DNA of 64,000 bases from NCBI GenBank assembly GCA_013396635.1, contig WBMW01005650.1:1973308-2037307 (forward strand). Direction: 5' to 3'. Below, one piece after another: positions 51,412 to 63,000 of this stretch. Position numbers and translations under genes: made by a program. Origin of the DNA: Penelope pileata. Taxonomy: Eukaryota; Chordata; Aves; Galliformes; Cracidae. The notes beneath the pieces are model-generated. The model worked only from the letters and a program-made list of their open reading frames with translations, did not search any database and was not told the origin of the DNA. The number at the start of each line of letters is the position of its first letter. The stretch's first letter is position 1.

Positions 51412-51417
51412 TTTATT
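51412..51417 (-). terminator. PLCG2: AATAAA, probable PLCG2 polyadenylation signal
   Basis: Canonical hexamer on the minus strand (TTTATT on plus) in an AT-rich stretch, facing the SDR42E1 3' end. Confidence 0.4.
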
Positions 51418-53928
51418 AAAAATAAGTTATTTTAAGAATTTAAAATAGTTTCTATATGAATATAATAATTCAACAGATAATGTTAACCTCAAAACATAAA
51501 TGTTTTTCCTCCTAGGTTATAAAATTAGCACACACATTCAAACCCAGCTTCATATTAAAACAGCTGCAACTGTGAAGAAGTTGCTGGAGTCTGCCTTGAC
51601 AAAGAATTGAGAGGTGAGGCTTTGGAGTTAAAACAGTGCAAGAAACAAGAAAAGAGTTAGTACATAGCCTTGCCCAGCACTCACAAGTCAACCAACCACC
51701 CAATGCAGAACTTTTCTTCTGAATGCAACATGCTTAGAGGAAAAAAAAGTCTTTCTGTAAAATGAAATGGATTTTCATAAATATTGAGGAGTACCTCTTA
51801 GAACTTTTAACATGACATATACACAGAGAATATACACACAATTTTCTGAAGAACTGTAGAATGTGCTAATTCTTAAGCGTATGCACAGCAGCAGCACAAG
51901 GAACTCCTACATTCATCATACAATGGCTGTTCTGTGTCAGGAATACACATAACAAAAGCAGTCAAGAATGATCCACATGGGTGATTTGGCTATGTCTGCT
52001 CTGGAACTGAGCTAAAAATAATGAAATTAAATCACAACAGCCTGGAGCTCTAGGATTTGGTCTCCCTAAACCCTAGCATCTCGTGCTCTCCTCTTTTTTG
52101 TAGTCAGTACAAGCCCAGCGGGCATTCAGCTTCCTACAGGTCCTGCCCCACCTGTAGCAACAGCTTCAGGACCTTTCAGAAAGGGCTTTGGGCCACCTCA
52201 TCTGATCAACACTGACAATAAAATTTTCTCAGAACATTAAATGGGACACACACAGGCTGCTGAATGAAATACACAGCACAGGGACTGAGCCCACGACACA
52301 GTAAAACATGTCCTAGAACACATTCCAAAATGCCAAAGGTCCTCACCATCCAGGATGAGCAACTGGATCAGCCCATCACACATGGGTATTGCAGATAAGC
52401 CCAGCTTTATACAGCAGTCTAAGTTACTGCTGTACCTCCAATATCCACAGTTGATGCAATTTTTCTTTTTTGTCCTCTTCTCTTTTTCAGCTGGCTGGTT
52501 GGTATTTAATTTCTTCATTAGAAATACCTACAGAAGCCACCCCATTGTGGGACACTATTACAGCATTTCCATCTCAAGACAAGTGAGAGAAGACTCTTCA
52601 GAATAACTAAGACCTCAGTGGGGTTCCTCAAACCATCATCTATGAATGCACAATGGCATCAATTAAGTGCATCTTGAAACAACAGAAATAATAGCATGGG
52701 GAGCAAGAGAAACTGAAAACTGCTGAGGCATCTTCATCAGGCAGTGAATCCCAATCCACGCAAGTGCAACATTTTATGATTCAGTCATTTAGACAGGAGA
52801 GCTTAACTCCTCTGCACACCTGTGAAAGGTAAACTCACGTTTACGGATAGCAAAACTCCTCCCACGCAGAGAGAAAGCAACCGGGAATTTGATAATAGCA
52901 ACACAGCGGTAGCACAGAGAACCAAGATACACACAAATTACCACAACTGGTTTTAAATATGCCATCCAAGGACTTTCGTTCCGCTCTTGCAGTAAAAGAC
53001 GCTTGCTAATCTAATGAGTTTTCGCATCTGTAGCTAATGTTCTTCACTTGATTAAAGCTGTAAGACTAATGTACCTCTGTATTTGTGCATACTATCATTC
53101 TTGGATTGGACATATTTTGGGAAAACAGTCTACATTTACAGAACTCTGTCATCTGATGCTATCATCTAAGTAGGACTGCAAGATTAAAAATGGACAGTTC
53201 ATTAAAAAAATCATTTCTAAGCACATTAGCAGCTGAAAGGGTTTGCAAAATGATGCTATACCAAAGTAAATGCTTTTCAGAGTTGAAATGCCTTTCTGGG
53301 AAAAGAAAAAATCAACATATATTAAAACCTTTCCCTCCAATGCCTTAAGCTAGGAACATAAGTTCACACATTGTTCCTTTCTTAAACCTTTCAAGAGGAG
53401 ACAACTACAGTCAAAGAGAATATTTGCTTTCAACAAAATTAACATACCATTTGCTACTCAGAAAGAAAACAGACAACTTCTAAGAAGGAACAACACAGTA
53501 TGAGCTATTAACTGCCCAAAGTACTTTATACAGTATCAGAAGTACAATCCACTGCCTCGGATAATGTAACATACATTAAAAAAAAAAATGCTGGTGCAAA
53601 AGTGCTTTTACAGCATTTAATAAATTAAAAACTCACTACCAGTTAATCTTAAGGAGCCAGGTTGTTAAAGTGGTGTGATTCCATGCATGCAAATTGTTGC
53701 AAATGTCTTACCTATAGCCCACGTACACAAATACAGTAGATGATTTAAACTTGTACTTCAGGTATTGACAAGAAGTGAAGTCTATGCAATTAGCTGTCCT
53801 CAAATTTTAAAGATCTTTAATACACAGAAAGTCTGGCCTGCACAGAGGGTATGCTTTGTACAGATTATAAATTATTAGGAATTAAAACAGTTTTTCTTAT
53901 TACAAGAAATCATTAGGAAAATCCATCT

Positions 53929-53955
53929 CTCCTCCTCTTCCTCCTCTTCTTCTAT
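53929..53955 (+). repeat. (CTC/CTT)n pyrimidine tract
   Basis: A short imperfect triplet tract in the probable PLCG2 3' UTR; the transcript strand reads GAA/GAG. Confidence 0.6.
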
Positions 53956-54051
53956 TCATTCAGCATGATGAGATCTTCATAGAGTAGACTGACCACGATA
54001 AGTATCTCCATCTGAACTGCTCCATAAAGTGGGCATCAAAGAATGATTGCT

Positions 54052-54094
54052 TTAAGAGTAGAACTTGCTGTTACTGACTTTCTTCTCCCTTAAT
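54052..54094 (-). CDS. PLCG2: PLCG2 terminal coding exon
   Basis: This exon has only 43 coding bases. After a poly-T tract and AAG|, ATTAAGGGAGAAG gives RLREKKVSNSKFYS and the stop TAA at 54054-54052, matching the end of mammalian PLCG2 as I recall it. A second acceptor six bases on, at 54088, would drop Leu-Arg without changing frame. Confidence 0.88.
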
Positions 54095-57000
54095 CTTAAA
54101 AAAAAAAAAAAAAAGAAGTGGTCAAGTCTCATAGGTACTTCTCAGAGGAAAAGATTTACTATATTCATTTTACTTAGACAGGAATGGTAACTAATGTATC
54201 AGCAACAAGGATAGTGATCTTTTTTCCTGCAATACATGGGAATAAACCAGTGGTTTTTGTTTCCACATGTTTAATATGCTAATGACACTATTAGGGACAT
54301 AACTTTGACAAAACAGGAGAGAGGTGGTTTATTTATTTGGCCCTATAGTACATGTTTCCAAGATTTTCTCCTAGAAAGCAGGAATAAAGAACATGAACTC
54401 TCTGGACTACGTTTCATTGTGGTTACTGAATCCAGGATTTCACTGAGCAGACATTTCACTGAGTCTGCTGGCCTCTAGTGGCTTGCAGCCCAGTCTCACT
54501 TCAAATACACCCATCCTACTCTGGCCGCTCTTTAAATGCTTGTTTTAATAAATCTGAGATTTCTTTACCATAAATCATGCTTAGAGCTACTTTGGAAAGG
54601 AGAATGATTCTCAACCCACCTTCGGTTGCATGTTTCTTGATATACCTGTAGTTTGTGTTCGTTCACATTGAATTCTCTTAATATAGCATCTCTGTTAGGA
54701 TTCCTTAAATTCAGATGGGTGTCATAAAGGAACAGCTGGTTATTAAGCTCTTCCTGGCGCTTCCGAAGTTGTCGACATGAAGAATAAAGCTCTTCTTCAC
54801 TTTCCTTCAAAAGAATATTGGAAATCAATGTAATACTGGTAATCGGTGTCTGTAATACATACCCAAAACGATACAGAATCAACAGAGTTTGGGAAGCTAT
54901 TTTGTTCTCCTAAACATATTCCATTAGCTTTACATAATGTTTTCTAAAACTAGTTCTGTATGATGTTTCTGCAATGTTTATGGAAATAAACTAAGTAACT
55001 AAGAAAACAGCGAAAAAACCCCCTCAGCCCCACTGTATGAACAACCATACTCTAACAGGGGCATCGGGGACATTCCAGCAGGAGTCATGAAGTGTGTCTG
55101 TCTGGAAACATACTTTGGAAAATATTCTCCCATAACAAAGCATGTCAGTATGTTGAGCAAAGGACAGCAAATGGTGGATCCTATCAGTATGTTGAGCAAA
55201 GGACAGCAAATGGTGGATCCTATCAGTATGTTGAGCAAAGGACAGCAAATGGTGGATCCTATCAGTATGTTGAGCAAAGGACAGCAAATGGTGGATCCTA
55301 TCAGTATGTTGAGCAAAGGACAGCAAATGGTGGATCCTATCAGTATGTTGAGCAAAGGACAGCAAATGGTGTCTCATTGTGGGACATCAGATTATAGAGA
55401 AAAATACTTTTTATTTCTTTTTTTTTTTGTTTTTGACTGCTCCATCATACTTTGTGTATTAGGTGACATGTTACCAATCTTGCTTCCTTCCTATTGAAAT
55501 CTGGACTACAAGTGGAAACACTGATCAGTAAATAGGATCCCTGATGGCAGCAATGCCAGATGACCAACAAAGGACAGATCCTTTGTTTCTATGGAGCCAT
55601 GGCTATTTATTACTTGCAGAGGAACTGGCTAAGTATTTGAAGAATAATTTACAGCAGTCCAAGTTCCTGTTGTTATATGTGGCCCTCAGTAGAATGTCTC
55701 AAAATTCTCTTCAAGCATAAAAAAACATCATGATTCCTTTCATGCCTTCACATTATTTTAATACTTCAAAACTTCTGATGTGCAAGCTGTCTCCTCTCTA
55801 GCGTTACTTGTGGGAAACAGTATTGGCAGAACAAAGTCTTAATTTTCACATCAGCAGCAAAACAAGATACATATCCTACAAGAAATGACATGCGATCAAT
55901 AAGTGTAACAAATCTAAACATTTTCAGAGATGGCATACTAATAAGAATGCCTCTTTTAGTAGTCAGTCCAGATTGAGGAAACTTGACAGGCTTAGCAACA
56001 TATCCATGGAGTTTCACAGATAAAGGAACAAGATCCTTTCCTGACCTTTCTTTTTCTCCCAAAACATACTCTTACAGCTCCTTGGTATGAGTTGAAACAA
56101 CTGGAGCAGCCTCAGTGCTATGCTACTACTAAATTTTAAAAAGCTTTTTCTTTTTTCCTCCCCAGAATGAGAAAAAAGCTTTGCATTCCCAAATCACAAA
56201 GGGAATAAGCAGATTGCTAATCACCAATTTGCAGGGGTAGTCATCAAGATGCATACCTACTACTATTTGTTCTTGTAGATGAATGTATCCACAAAGCCAG
56301 ACTTTAAAACCCTGTTTAAGGATGTCCACTTCAATCTTTATGTTGAAATTGTATGCTATCAAAGCTGACTGTAAGTGGAAAATGCTAAAGAGATGCATAC
56401 GCTTTCTGAAGCAAGTAAATCAATATTCAAGCAAATAAGACATGCTTCTAAATGTAACAACAACCTCAGTATAGCAGAAATTCTGCAATATCAAGAAGGC
56501 CAGTTAACTTGAACAAAAGCTGCATACAGCCCCACATAATAATTCACATATACGCATGCTTACTTTGTAATTTTCTTGTTTCTCTATTCCTAAAGAAATT
56601 TCACAGCCATTTGTAATTCCCCTTTATAACTTAGTATTTCATCTCCAAGAGCATGCAAATGGACTCAGTACATAAACAGGTCTGTTATTAAATTATACCA
56701 TTTTGTGGATGGTCATTACTTCAAAAAAAAAAAAAGAAAGAAAGAAAGAAAGAAAGAAAAGAAAAAAGGGCAGAACAGATGGATACAGCCTTGATCTTTC
56801 CTGATGCTTCTTGAATGATCTGGCATAAGTTCTAGAAGTTGATTAGCCGTGGCAAATCTTGGTTTGCCAAAAAAAAAGGAGATTTTTTTGAAAGTTCTCC
56901 TGCCATCACACTACCACCCAGAGACAACAGACATTGTGAAAATACCAAGCTATGCTGCATCTTCCCTTGGCCTAACAAGCAGAAGGGGCTTCAAGAGTGT

Positions 57001-60000
57001 GAAATGTGGGACTGTCAAAGGACTTGGTGTTGACAAACTGGGAGACATGCTGCTGCCATGAACATTTTAAGAGATACTCCTGCCCCAGGCAGAGAACAAT
57101 CTGAATTTCTGAAGAGGAATCAGCACTATATCTACACATCATGTCCATGCTCAACATTAGGCAGTGAGTTGTTGCCAGTTTTCTCAAAGGCATCAAGCCA
57201 AAAGAAAAAAAAAAAATCTGGCCTCCTGGACCAGACTCTTGTCCATGGAATATGAACATTTCAAACGTTATCTCCAAAGGACGGGCATCTCTTTTCTTTA
57301 ACACACACTTGGTCTCAGCTCCTATCCTTCTCCTTCTCTCATAACTCTTTGCTAGCCAACAGAAGAAAGCTGCTATGGCTGCCAAAAACTGAGTACACAC
57401 AGTCATATCACATTATGTGTTTATTATTAGGTGGCTTTGCAAAAATCTTGACAAAGGATGTTTGAAAAAGGCTGCCACTCCTCTGTGAAGAATGTGGCTG
57501 AGAATGCAGTAATTCCCATTTCAGTGTACATAACTACAGGCACAAATCTCTCCAGAGACATAACAACACACTGTTAGCAGAACCTGGTGTTTTGATCAGG
57601 AAAACTAACATACACTGGTGTGAACTACAACATCAGCCTAAATGGTTGTGAACAACTACTTTTTTTTTTCTTCCTCTGAACCTGAAGGGTACTGGAAAGC
57701 ACTCAGAAGTCCTCACTTCCCAGAAGCACCATAAAATTTCATTACTCTATTCCATTCTCTGTGCCATTAATAAAATACAATAAAATAATGATTAATATAT
57801 AGTCATAATTGAATATTTACTTAGTTATATATTGTCATAATATATTAATATATAAAATATATAGCATAAAATATTATTGAGGTATAGAGAGAGTCTGAGA
57901 ATAAGACTGCTTTAAATTAACATATAAAGAAGCACTTCTCAAGCACCAACAAATGCTCTTCACAGATCAGCCACTTTAATGCCTGGTTTCCTGAGCAAAG
58001 GATGCATCACCATCATTTTGAGTGGGTAAAAATACCAGTATTGCAATCAGCTGTTTTACAGAGGATTAAGAGAAGCAGATTAGAGCTTTGGTAGGAACCA
58101 GAATATGTCTTCCATTTGTTGAGTTGTTTATTTTAAGGAAATACTAGGATAAATAATTTTATCTTCTCTTCCTAAAGGGACTTTTTTTTTTTCTTTTTTT
58201 TAAATGCAGGACCTTTAAAATTTTATTCCCAGAAGCCAAGAGCTGAATATAGCTAGCTTTGCATGGCATCAGTCAGTTAACAGCAGAAGAAAATGACCAG
58301 GCTGGTACAGGAAAAAACAGTGGAGGTAATGAGGCTTTGTTTGTGCAGTATTTATTTTAACACGANGGCAGAACAGATGGATACAGCCTTGATCTTTCCT
58401 GATGCTTCTTGAATGATCTGGCATAAGTTCTAGAAGTTGATTAGCCGTGGCAAATCTTGGTTTGCCAAAAAAAAAGGAGATTTTTTTGAAAGTTCTCCTG
58501 CCATCACACTACCACCCAGAGACAACAGACATTGTGAAAATACCAAGCTATGCTGCATCTTCCCTTGGCCTAACAAGCAGAAGGGGCTTCAAGAGTGTGA
58601 AATGTGGGACTGTCAAAGGACTTGGTGTTGACAAACTGGGAGACATGCTGCTGCCATGAACATTTTAAGAGATACTCCTGCCCCAGGCAGAGAACAATCT
58701 GAATTTCTGAAGAGGAATCAGCACTATATCTACACATCATGTCCATGCTCAACATTAGGCAGTGAGTTGTTGCCAGTTTTCTCAAAGGCATCAAGCCAAA
58801 AGAAAAAAAAAAAATCTGGCCTCCTGGACCAGACTCTTGTCCATGGAATATGAACATTTCAAACGTTATCTCCAAAGGACGGGCATCTCTTTTCTTTAAC
58901 ACACACTTGGTCTCAGCTCCTATCCTTCTCCTTCTCTCATAACTCTTTGCTAGCCAACAGAAGAAAGCTGCTATGGCTGCCAAAAACTGAGTACACACAG
59001 TCATATCACATTATGTGTTTATTATTAGGTGGCTTTGCAAAAATCTTGACAAAGGATGTTTGAAAAAGGCTGCCACTCCTCTGTGAAGAATGTGGCTGAG
59101 AATGCAGTAATTCCCATTTCAGTGTACATAACTACAGGCACAAATCTCTCCAGAGACATAACAACACACTGTTAGCAGAACCTGGTGTTTTGATAAGGAA
59201 AACTAACATACACTGGTGTGAACTACAACATCAGCCTAAATGGTTGTGAACAACTACTTTTTTTTTTCTTCCTCTGAACCTGAAGGGTACTGGAAAGCAC
59301 TCAGAAGTCCTCACTTCCCAGAAGCACCATAAAATTTCATTACTCTATTCCATTCTCTGTGCCATTAATAAAATACAATAAAATAATGATTAATATATAG
59401 TCATAATTGAATATTTACTTAGTTATATATTGTCATAATATATTAATATATAAAATATATAGCATAAAATATTATTGAGGTATAGAGAGAGTCTGAGAAT
59501 AAGACTGCTTTAAATTAACATATAAAGAAGCACTTCTCAAGCACCAACAAATGCTCTTCACAGATCAGCCACTTTAATGCCTGGTTTCCTGAGCAAAGGA
59601 TGCATCACCATCATTTTGAGTGGGTAAAAATACCAGTATTGCAATCAGCTGTTTTACAGAGGATTAAGAGAAGCAGATTAGAGCTTTGGTAGGAACCAGA
59701 ATATGTCTTCCATTTGTTGAGTTGTTTATTTTAAGGAAATACTAGGATAAATAATTTTATCTTCTCTTCCTAAAGGGACTTTTTTTTTTTCTTTTTTTTA
59801 AATGCAGGACCTTTAAAATTTTATTCCCAGAAGCCAAGAGCTGAATATAGCTAGCTTTGCATGGCATCAGTCAGTTAACAGCAGAAGAAAATGACCAGGC
59901 TGGTACAGGAAAAAACAGTGGAGGTAATGAGGCTTTGTTTGTGCAGTATTTATTTTAACACGAGTAACTCAGTTTGCATTATCGGTCTTCCCCAATACCT

Positions 60001-63000
60001 AAAGAAGAAACATCAGACAATACTACATCAGGCACAGAACAGAAAACTAAATCTTCCTTTCCTGGTTTCCACAAAGAACTGCTAACATATGCTCTAAGTG
60101 CACAAAACAAACCAGAGGTTCTCACCAGAACTTGCTGCATTTCACAGTGAATCAGAAGCGAAGCTAGCTCTATGTCTTCACTATAACCATTCTTGAGAGG
60201 AACTGACCTAAAACCTGAAAGAATAAAAACAACAATGCATATACAAAGAAGAACTAGACTCAAGGCAAAGGGTTATCTGCAGTCACAAAAATGGTGCAAA
60301 CAGTCCTGAGTACTAAAAGATCCTTCACTGCTCAAACGCTCCACCACTGACAGTAGGCTTTGCTGTGACAATTACAGAGAAGCAGAAGACAAGAAAGGTA
60401 AAACTGAGAAACACAAGATTTCACATGCTCTTGAAAACTAAAGACAGATGCAGAGGAAATCAGAAAACTTACTCTGCATGTGTCCACATCTTAAGCAATT
60501 AATTAAACAAATCATCGGACACCAAAAGAGAAAAAAGAATCTTCCCAGATTTTACTCAGAGCACATAACCCTGCTGCTGAAATGGAGTCCAAGGGGAAAA
60601 CCATTAAAGACATAGGAGTCATATCAGTAAGGAGACAGGAATAATACTGAAGCATTGATCTTGTTGCTTTCATCTGAAATACAGCACCAAGTAGGAGAGG
60701 AAGGAAGAACCTCTTTTGGAATCTCCCACTTTCAGAACAAAAAAAGTCCAAATTTAACCTCTGGGTTAAATTCTACAGGCACACAAGAATTCTGTTTAGC
60801 TTTCACAGAGTCATAGCACACTGTTAGTAGCAGTTCTAACAGTGTCCTTGTTGTGTTTTCTGACATTGCAAATTTTTCTATCCTATCTAAATAAATTTAA
60901 AAAAAAAAAAAACAAAGCAAGAGGAGGATTATTTTAAATACTTTCACACTACACACCTAATATCATCATAAATTAATGAATTAAAGGAACTCAAGTCAAA
61001 AAAGCACTTCTGATTTGGCATGTTATAGCTGCTACTACAGAGAGCAAAATCACAGCACAACGTTTAACAACATCCTTCTGACTTAGCCTCTTGTTACATA
61101 TCCTGTTCTTACCTGATTTGATTCCTTTGATGGGAAAAGTGGCATGTGCTAAGAAATTGGGGTCACTGAACATATCCTCCTCATAAACAACAAAGCGCAG
61201 AAACGCCAGATTTGGATCATAAATTTCAAATTTCACTTGCTCTGGACAGGGTGCCCAAACTGGATTAAGGCCATTGTCATCTGTAATGAAAAGGAAGCAT
61301 TTACAGTATGAAGCAGTAAATTCACTTCATTCATATATGGGTATGTATCCCAGGCCATTTCCAGGGAACACAAAGGCCCAAAAATCCTATTTACCATCTG
61401 TCTCATGTTGTAACCTCACTGCAGACAGTTTGTATTTGTTTATATGTGAGGGGAGATAGGAAGAAGCTTGGCAGGGATGGAAATCCATGAAGAAAAGCTA
61501 TTATTCGTCTTTAAATATACAAAACCTCCATGGACCCTACTTCATTGCTCACATTCATGAGCCTCATGCTCCATATCAGAGGAAAAGCATGTACAATGTA
61601 TAATGCTAATGTACGTTGGCTCAATTCATTTATGGAACACTGAGTAACTTGGCATGTGTGATACAGCTAGGAATTCTGCTGTCTAAGGCTCTGGTCACTC
61701 CCGACAAAAATTTAAAATCATAATCCTCTTTTCTGAAGTACTGAAGAGCCACAATGTACACTCTGCTCCTAATTTTGTATTTATCTTCCACTGCTGTCTA
61801 AGCTGTAGGTTTCGGTGGCTTGGATAATCAGATTCAAAGCTTCTTGTCTACCAGAGCAACACTGCTGCATCCAGATATATTAAATCATGAAAAGACAGCC
61901 AGTCAGTTTATTAAAGATTGTTCCATCTTCTTACATTCAAAATTCCAATAATCAATTTTTGTTTGACTGCTGCTATTATCCCATTTCAGTATGCTTAAAT
62001 GAAACTTGTGTACACATAAGCACACACATTCCTTATCCAGAACTCACCAGGAGCAAGCTTTCAACAAAATTCTGCTGCATTGCAGGTTATGCTGCTTTAC
62101 AGCCATATCTACCCAAGCTGTCTCTGAGGGGATGCCAGTCTTAGAACCCAAATTGAAATAAACACAGTCTGGATTTCACAGTAGCAACTCCTCATTTGGG
62201 CCAGAATTTTGGCACTGTAGGAGGCACTTTCAAGACAGCAGTTTTAAAAACATGTAGATTACACAAACTATTGTATAGGCAATCACATAACACAACTGTG
62301 AATTTTTATGAATTATCTGTTCAGTTTTTTTCCAGTAAAATCTGATTTACATTTAAGTTTTCCAAATTAACCTGCCCTAAGGAAAGCAGAGAGCAGTAAT
62401 GTGTAACTCATCAGTCAAGAGCAATAGTTACTAAATTCCTCCCCATATAGGTTGCTGGCCAATTACATTGTAAATTACTGATCATTGACAGCTTAAAGTA
62501 TAACCATGTCCTCTCTACACAGAAAACTGTAGATACTCACTCACAACTGTTGTCTTGAATTTGTTGTTATCATACTCAGCCCCACAAATTTCTACCTCGA
62601 CAAAGGGACAAGCAATGCTTCTACCAAGCTTAGGCAGATGACGAGCACCTAAAACCTTCAAAAGAAACTGTAAGTTATAACGACATCCAAAGGAAAACTC
62701 ACACCTTTATTTCTTTATTTCTGTGTAGAAGGTAGTCCACAGAACTAAAAGAGAATTTCACTAGAGAAAAAAGACAATAAACCCAGAAGAATATGCAAAA
62801 ATACACACTATCTCTCCTGAACATGTTTACACGTATTAAGCACAATATCTACATCACCAATAATAATACCCCCCACTGTTTGGGTGACCCAATGATTTTC
62901 ATTACAAGATATGATGGCCAACACCCATTGCACACAGTGTCCAGTTCCAGATCAAGTTCGTATCAGTAGTTATCTTTCCTCAGCCTTTATTACTTATCTA

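Larger units (their letters stand above)
51390..54051 (-). other. PLCG2: Probable PLCG2 3' UTR
   Basis: No canonical AATAAA is seen on the minus strand between the stop and 51417, so the 3' UTR may run about 2.65 kb. The stretch is AT-rich with no coding signal. It includes a (CTC/CTT)n tract at about 53930-53955. The extent is inferred from the signal only. Confidence 0.45.
54805..60125 (-). other. PLCG2: Large PLCG2 intron
   Basis: 5.3 kb as assembled. It carries the 39-base minisatellite, an A-rich/AAAG microsatellite and two near-identical 1,597-base blocks split by an N. If the second block is an assembly artefact, the true intron is about 3.7 kb. Confidence 0.85.

Noticed and set aside
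55024..55497. Frames of 101-136 codons with 13-residue repeats on both strands
   Set aside because: By-product of the 39-base minisatellite, whose unit is divisible by three.
56972..57406. 144-codon frame on minus, repeated at 58570-59004
   Set aside because: Intronic and present twice only because the block is duplicated. It has no recognisable domain.
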